A DNA stretch of 64,000 nt from Lithospermum erythrorhizon (lineage: Eukaryota > Streptophyta > Magnoliopsida > Boraginales > Boraginaceae). The notes under the pieces were generated by a model that did not search any database, was not told the origin of the DNA, and saw only the letters and a list, made by a program, of their open reading frames with translations. This document shows positions 58,253 through 64,000 of this stretch, piece after piece (position 1 is the stretch's first letter; every line of letters begins with the position of its first letter). Location of the stretch: NCBI GenBank assembly GCA_019722365.1, contig JADFUC010001160.1:231695-295694 (forward strand). Reading direction: 5' to 3'. The position numbers and the translations under genes are program-made.

Positions 58253-61200
58253 TACAACTTACTATTATAAAGGCCTAGAAGGTCACGCACATGCATTAAT
58301 ATTAAAGATTATATTTCATGCATGAAATTAAGCGAGACTTATAGAATTGAGAGATGTATCTACCGACATATATATATTTGCCAAATATATATTGATGAAC
58401 ATCGATTAGTTCAACTTGCAAGTTTAATCAATTAAGCAATTGAAATTGATGAATAACTTGATAAGTTGATAGATAGTGACTCGTTAGTATTTTAATTGAC
58501 ATCGAGTTAAAATGAACAACTCGCTAGTGACTCATTATTTGATTAGGGGCCATAGCAGTACAATTAAGTTATGAGTTAAACTAATTTCTTAACGAGTTCT
58601 TACTTGGTGGAATTAGGCATTTGGTATTTAAAGAGGCCGAGGTTTTTATTTCATGAAAAAGCCATTTGTCTCTACTCTTGAAAGCCGCCCCTTCACTTGA
58701 TTGGAAGAGAGATTTTCTCTTCCCGATTTTATTCCCTGTGACTCTACTTGAGAGTTTAGCTTTCGGATTAGATTCCTCTGGTGTGTACAATCTAGAGGAC
58801 ATCGTTTTTGAGGTGTTGAATGACGATTGGAGGTTTTTTCAAAGGGGGCATTTCACGCGAGCTTTGTTGGCTTGAGGAGTTGTTTTCATTTCGTCTTCTG
58901 ACTACTTGATAAGAACTCTTTTATTCATATTCAATTTATGTGTTTTAGATTAATATACATTTATTTTTTGAGGATCACAGGATGTATAGATTTGAATTGT
59001 TTCTCACGAGTAAAATTCATACTAGATTATAACCGATATTGTCTTGATTTGGCATGCAACTGGCGTTCTTTATTCATTATCTATAACCAAGTGTCAAAGC
59101 AGAGTAAGGGGTTTCGGATGTCTGTAGAAAAGAACCTTTTACGATGATGCAGCGTACAAAGATATGTTTGAAGATTTGATGATAAATGAAGATCTCGAAA
59201 ATATATTCTCGGAGACCGGATATTTAAGGATAAGGCAAGTAGTAGGTCATGATGGAACTTCGTATGTTTTACGGGAAGGTGGTGAATCTCAAATCAGGCA
59301 CCATATTGAACCGAAACCCTAGAACTGCGCTATATAAAGGCGTGATATCAAGAATGAAGGACATTGGACTACGAGTCCATACACCTTGTTTTAATGATGA
59401 CTTAAATATTGATTTACTATCTAACATGTGTGCTTAAGTGATTTATTTCATAGGCGTGATAGAAATGTGCTTGTCGGAAGCAAAGTTGATATTCATATCA
59501 AACAAGCACAAGATCAAGGCATTAAAGACAATGAAGAAATGTCATGAGCTTCAAGGTAAGAATACAATGCCAAAGCCCTTGAAATGCGGTCATAGAGAAG
59601 AAGAATCGCCATACAAGCTTCAAAGTGAAGAGTGGCGATGAAGAGAAGAAGATGAATCCATCTACGGTCCATGAAAGGACCAAGAAGAAGTAGCGATGAA
59701 TCAAGATCGAGGAAGATACGAGTCTTGAATGCAAGCCTAAGATTAGGTAAGAGTGTAATCTTGAATCTTACTTTACTTTCCTTAAATGATCTTGATTTAA
59801 GAAGTTCTTATTTGGGAGATATTTTTCAAATCATTTTGACAAAAGAACTTAACGTTCAATATTTTTAAGAATGTTTGTCAAAGAAAATATTTTAAAAATC
59901 TTAATATTTTTTAAAATTGAGGTTTGATTTCATATTATCAAAAGGTGAAAGAAAAGATCTTTCAGCGCTTTTGAATCGTCAAAATCGGAGTTATAGCGAA
60001 GGCGAAATGAATTTTTAAGTTAAGTCCGTGATGACCGTATGCTCTCGATAGTGGGTCTTGATGGAGTCTCGATGAGTCTCGATGGATCAGTTTTTGGCCG
60101 TTACGTAAGTACCCGTGAGGCGGGTCTGCCGATGGAGATGCCGATGGGAGGAGTCGAGGAAAATAGCCATTTTTGGCCGTTTGAACTCACGACACTGCTT
60201 CCTTTAAACCCCGATCTTTCCGAACTTCCCCGACTCTTCTGGCGTTTTTGAGCTAAAAATACATCATTCAAAGGTTTTATTTCTCATATTTAAACACCAA
60301 ATCTCTCAAACATGTAATTTAATTTCGATTATCAAAGAGAGTGAGTTTTTTTTGTGCCTACACTTTGAAATGAGAAATAGAAACAAAAACATTGATGTTT
60401 GATGAAATGCTCAAATGGGAGTTCAAGATCTTCAAATTCATATCTACTCAACAAGGAGTTCAACAACACTCAATTTCATATCTACTCATTTGTAAGGAGT
60501 TATAAATGTTCTTAAATTGTAATCACATTGCGGCTAATTAAAGAGAGCATTTAAATTTAGGATAAAATAACAATCTACATTCTATAAAGAGATGTCCCAT
60601 TAAATTAGGATTTGTTCTTTATACTAGAGCTTAAAGGTCTGAGGTGTTATGAGCCTTACTCGAGGCTAGGAATCGAGGGAGATTTCCACGGTGTTGAGCT
60701 AGTGCTTTCAGCGATAGGACATATAGTGCTCGAGTAGTGGAGTTGCATCTGGAGCTTGATAGGAGTGAAATCATAGGGTGATTTCTTGGGTTCTTAGTAA
60801 AGATTGTACTAAGAGTTGAAATCTTAGTTGCGGTTTGGGTTCTTAGCGAGGAGAAGCTAAAGGTTGTAGGTTGGTTTGGGCTTATGAACATTTGAAGAAA
60901 GCCTGCCCTAGTAGATTCTAGAAAGCCTAAGATGAGGAGCCTTGGGTAGAGGATGTAAATTAGCGAACACAGGTCCGTACTGTATCGAGTTTGCATCATA
61001 CATCCTACTCTTTATTTTCTAGTCTATATTGATATATTACTAGGATTGGATTATATGCTAGTTGATGCGCTAATTGAATATGTCGGCATATAATTGAATT
61101 AACTTGTAGTATTGATAGAACAAGTTTAATCGAGCTAAAATTGAATATCCTATATTGATTGTAATTTAATATTTATTATTAGGATAGTTTGATTTGATCA

Positions 61201-62070
61201 ATGAACTTAATTGTTATATTCCGCACCGATCAAATCATAATTAAACTTTCTATACTCACCTAGTATATCTATGTTTTGAATTGTGATATGTTATATAGAT
61301 TGCTAGGATTGATCAATAGCCATGAATGGACTTAATCGTATTATGCATGAATGAGCTTAATGTTAATGTTGATCAATATGAGTTTTGGGCGTTTATTGCA
61401 CATAATAATTGCTAGATCGTTTTAATTATTTTATCTTTAATCTAGCATTCATTTGAGGAGTTTGGAAACTTTGGTATATGGTTAATTGTGTTATATTTGA
61501 CTAAAGTTTCCATTTCGGGTGAAATCGATTAAAGAAGTTTTAAAAGTCGAAAAATCGGTTAACAACCATTCAAGTCATATTACTTTTACAAGGACGTCAT
61601 ATAGGCTAACAATTGACACCAAAAAAACCCATCTTTTATTACAACAAAGTATTCACTGCATTCATAGAAAAGTTTGTTCGTGTTTTGATGTCACGTAAAG
61701 CGTGTTAGAAGAAGTCTCTAATCTTCTAACTAATATACGATTATTATAACACTTCGTTGTAATGTCATTCAGGCTTTCTTTGGAGTTATTGTATATCGAA
61801 TCTTGGGGAGAGTGTCGATAAAGGGAGAAGAGAGAGAGATAGGTGGATCCTAGTCTTGCGTAGATTGAAGGTTAGTTAAGTAAGCAGAATGTGGAGCGTT
61901 TGTGTATGACCCTACTTGTAATTACTTAGTATTATGAGTGGAAGTTCTCCTTGGGCAAAATTTGAGGCGTAGGTGCTACTCTGGCTTTTGAGGCGGAGTT
62001 ACCAATCTATGAGTTATATAGTTTAGTATTTTATTTATACATTTGTAAGTCTTCGTTAGTATTGGTAGTA
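58253..62070. other. 3.8 kb without a recognised gene
   Basis: Possible coding-like relics: EDLMINEDLENIFSETGYLR followed by IRQVVGHDGTSYVLREGGE on the plus strand near 59170-59290, ending in stops; no family recognised. The 59450-59720 and 60620-61000 stretches have the look of decayed LTR-element DNA, but no LTR pair, PBS or pol motif was found. Confidence 0.35.
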
Positions 62071-62089
62071 CACTTGAATGTTTCTTTGA

Positions 62090-62510
62090 AGCTGAGGATT
62101 CATTTTTAGTCTTCCTTTGTCTTATGTTATGGTTGTTGTGAAGGATGTGGTTTTACTGGTAAAAAGGAAGTATCTGTAGCTTGGACTCTTTTAACAATCC
62201 ACAATTCAATGTTTTACTCTCTCATTAAAACAATTTTCCAATATGTTTGGATTGATTCGTGCTTAATTGCTTAAATATAGTAATATATACTCGTTCTCTG
62301 TAGTCCATCCAAATTTATTATCTTAATAACTTGTGCGTTAAGAAATGCAGTAATTTTAACTTGTAAGATGGATGGTGAAAGAACTTTATTAAGAATCATT
62401 CAAAAGATACTCTTTTATCATACCAACTTGTCTAGGTTACTAGGAGCATTTTATGTACTAACAAGTATCTTGGAATTCAACTTAGTACATATAGAATCGA
62501 GTTGAGCGAA
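62090..62510 (-). repeat. 3' flank of His-rich gene, inverted relative to 49715-50100
   Basis: Words such as taaaacaattttccaat, caatccacaattcaatgtttta, tggattgattcgtgcttaattgctta and cttgtctagg occur as reverse complements in 49700-50100 in mirror order, about 12 kb away. The two gene copies therefore form an inverted repeat. Confidence 0.75.
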
Positions 62511-63187
62511 ACTCTTGTCCGCCTCCGGAGGTCTTTGGACTACCCTCTTCATTTGATGAACTCTTTGGTGCTTGAAGATAAAGTGCGATGCTTGGTGAAT
62601 CCTCGGGTGACTCTGAATATGGTGATGGTACTGGTGAATCCTCGGGTGACTCTGAATGTGGTGATGGGACTGGTGAATCCTCGGGTGACTCTGAATATGG
62701 TGATGGTACTGGTGCATTGTGGTGGTGGCCAGGGATGATGGCAGCCATTGATGAGTGAGTGGCATTTGTGATGTTTTCTGCGAATTGATTGCTTTCGTGT
62801 CCATTGTCAGTGCTTGGACCCTTGCATCCTCGGGTGACTACGGATATGGTGATGGGGCCGGGTGTATCATTCGTTACTGAGAATACAGTGATGGCCTTTG
62901 GTGCATCCATGCTACAGCGGTGGTGGCGGCACTTGTGATGATGTCCATGGTGGTGGTGGTGGCAATGGTGATGTTTGCTCGGAATCGATTGCTCACAATC
63001 TATCGACATTCAAGTCTTGGATATCATTGTCACTCATGATATACTCATTGTTACCAATATTGAAGTCTTGGATATCATTTTCACTCATGATATACTCATT
63101 GTTACCAATATTTTCTACCGCAATTGATTGAGTGATGAGAACCACCATACCAATCAATGAGATGAGCCATAATGTAGTAGTAGACAT
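62482..63187 (-). CDS. secreted His/Pro/Ser-rich protein, needs a frameshift
   Basis: The start at 63187 gives a clear signal peptide (MSTTTLWLISLIGMVVLITQ, then SIA|V) followed by two 17-residue repeats NIGNNEYIMS.NDIQD(F/L), then a stop at 62993-62995. One frame over, directly after NDIQDLN, an open frame to 62482 gives SIDCEQSIPSK, a poly-His block with HHHHHGHHHK and Cys residues (C..H..C), a central Ser/Thr region, three tandem 13-residue repeats of the SPYSESPEDSPVP type, and AEAPKSSSNEEGS-like C-terminal sequence. A single-base indel near 63005 would join them to roughly 235 residues. The composition suggests an extracellular, possibly metal-binding or AGP-like wall protein; that is inference. 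Either a recent pseudogene or a sequence error. Confidence 0.5.
62590..62713 (-). repeat. three 39-bp repeats encoding a Ser/Pro motif
   Basis: ggtgaatcctcgggtgact followed by ctgaatatggtgatggtact occurs three times with period 39, equal to 13 codons, so copy-number change keeps the frame. A partial fourth relative (cctcgggtgactacggatatgg) lies near 62828. Confidence 0.9.
63003..63113 (-). repeat. two 51-bp repeats in the N-terminal part of the His-rich gene
   Basis: gaagtcttggatatcatt, cactcatgatatactcattg and ttaccaatatt occur twice with period 51, equal to 17 codons. Confidence 0.9.
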
Positions 63188-63247
63188 CTTGATTTATGAG
63201 TTATAGTTCAGTTGTGAATCTGTGCATGGTTGAATGGCCATGGAAAC

Positions 63248-63258
63248 AATTTATAGAG
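63248..63258 (-). promoter_or_regulatory. TATA box of the His-rich gene
   Basis: Minus-strand CTCTATAAATT lies about 63 bp upstream of the ATG at 63187, leaving a leader of about 30-35 nt if transcription starts 30 bp downstream. Confidence 0.55.
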
Positions 63259-63259
63259 A

Positions 63260-64000
63260 GGATTTGCTCTAGCTACAAATGTGTCCAAATATTTGGTAAG
63301 CCATTTGATAGAGTAACTCTTTATTATTGCTATCAAATTACAATTTTCTAACCATATACCAACGTACAAGAAAAGAAAGAAATCCTAAGGTTTCTTTCTA
63401 ATTATCGATAATCTGTTTTAGTCATTTAACATATAATTAATTACCTTATTATCAAAATTGTATTGAATATGATACATTACGCAATAAGAGTAATTATCTA
63501 GATATTACAAACTCAATGAATCACCTAAAGAAAGAAGAGTAATCCTATGTTATCACTTATGATATTGTATAAGTAGAATATGGTTGAGGATCCTACCATC
63601 TATGATTTATTTCCGTTTTCATATATGGAGTGAAACTTTGTTGATCATTAATTACTAATTACTTATTGTTTAATAAAATATAAAAATTATATCGTTAGGT
63701 TCGTCTTTGAAAATAGTTTCATAATATTATTTTCTTATGGTACGAACATATAATTTAAGAATAATTATTAATTAAAGTTTCACGTCGATATATGAAAACA
63801 TAAAATAAAAATTAGAAGGAGTAGTAGTTGGCATAACATTAGAGCTCACAAGCTTTAGAGTTTTTAGATAGAAGGTAAATTCATAATTAATAATTGTGAA
63901 AAGGAAGAAAGCATGACCATTATTCACAATTTTATATATGTTAGTGAAAGAAATAAGAAATAAAATTTCTATAATTTGAAAGAAATAGCAATACGTAATA
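63260..64000. other. right-edge AT-rich DNA
   Basis: Upstream DNA of the His-rich gene; nothing else recognised. Confidence 0.5.

Noticed and set aside
62502..62738. Plus-strand frame NPRVTLNMVMVLV repeats opposite the His-rich gene
   Set aside because: It is the reverse reading of the 39-bp repeats; the minus strand has the signal peptide, TATA box and sensible composition.

Overview
This window is nuclear DNA from a dicot-type flowering plant. It has AT-rich intergenic DNA, genes with short introns and GT/GC-AG splice sites, plant-specific families (a PUB-type U-box ligase, RHON1, a patellin, a CAT amino-acid transporter) and a plant set of transposons: Ty1/copia, a Ty3/gypsy-type solo LTR, hAT, Mutator-like elements, Stowaway and a tRNA-type SINE. 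No RNA genes, CRISPR arrays or bacterial features were seen. Species cannot be fixed from the sequence. All exon models were read by eye from splice signals and protein resemblance; no alignment or transcript data were available.

Layout. At 0-2.7 kb lies the 5' part of a minus-strand U-box gene (leader exon, intron with a ~145-bp minisatellite, first coding exon); the rest runs off the left edge. A SINE with a perfect 14-bp target duplication follows at 2.9 kb. From 4.4 to 9.7 kb there is an old, stop-riddled copia element, and from 11.4 to 13.9 kb a short non-autonomous copia relative carrying only a gag remnant and a 76-bp tandem array. A Stowaway MITE (10.3 kb) and a 664-bp MITE (14.2 kb) lie around them.

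From 15.3 to 31.3 kb is the most informative block. RHON1 (chloroplast RNase E partner, minus strand) is followed by an S26 signal-peptidase-like gene. A unit containing the 5' end of RHON1 plus the peptidase-like gene has been tandemly amplified to three copies. Copies A and B keep complete five-exon reading frames (209 and 206 aa), while copy C has a destroyed first exon. All three lack the Ser/Lys dyad expected of active S26 proteases. Copy B alone has gained two small DNA transposons, with intact empty sites in A and C. RHON1 intron 1 has gained a 136-bp segment ending in A9 and flanked by 10-bp direct repeats; on the RHON1 strand it supplies a pyrimidine tract, acceptor, 69-nt open exon and donor, so it is a candidate transposon-derived cassette exon.

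A plus-strand patellin (CRAL-TRIO/GOLD) gene lies at 32.9-35.6 kb, a second SINE copy at 37.5 kb, a possible 51-aa two-exon gene at 38.0 kb, and a single N-terminal exon of a cationic amino-acid transporter at 39.4-39.8 kb. From 40.6 to about 48.7 kb is hAT-type DNA with clustered GGTACC motifs, a decayed minus-strand transposase and a nested 2.6-kb gypsy-type solo LTR. The right part holds a 3.6-kb Mutator-like element with a perfect 9-bp target duplication (52.88-56.49 kb), a 1.4-kb element with ~300-bp inverted termini (56.84-58.24 kb), and two inverted copies of a gene for a secreted His/Pro/Ser-rich protein (49.5 and 62.5-63.2 kb). The latter keeps a TATA box and signal peptide but needs a frameshift to be read through.
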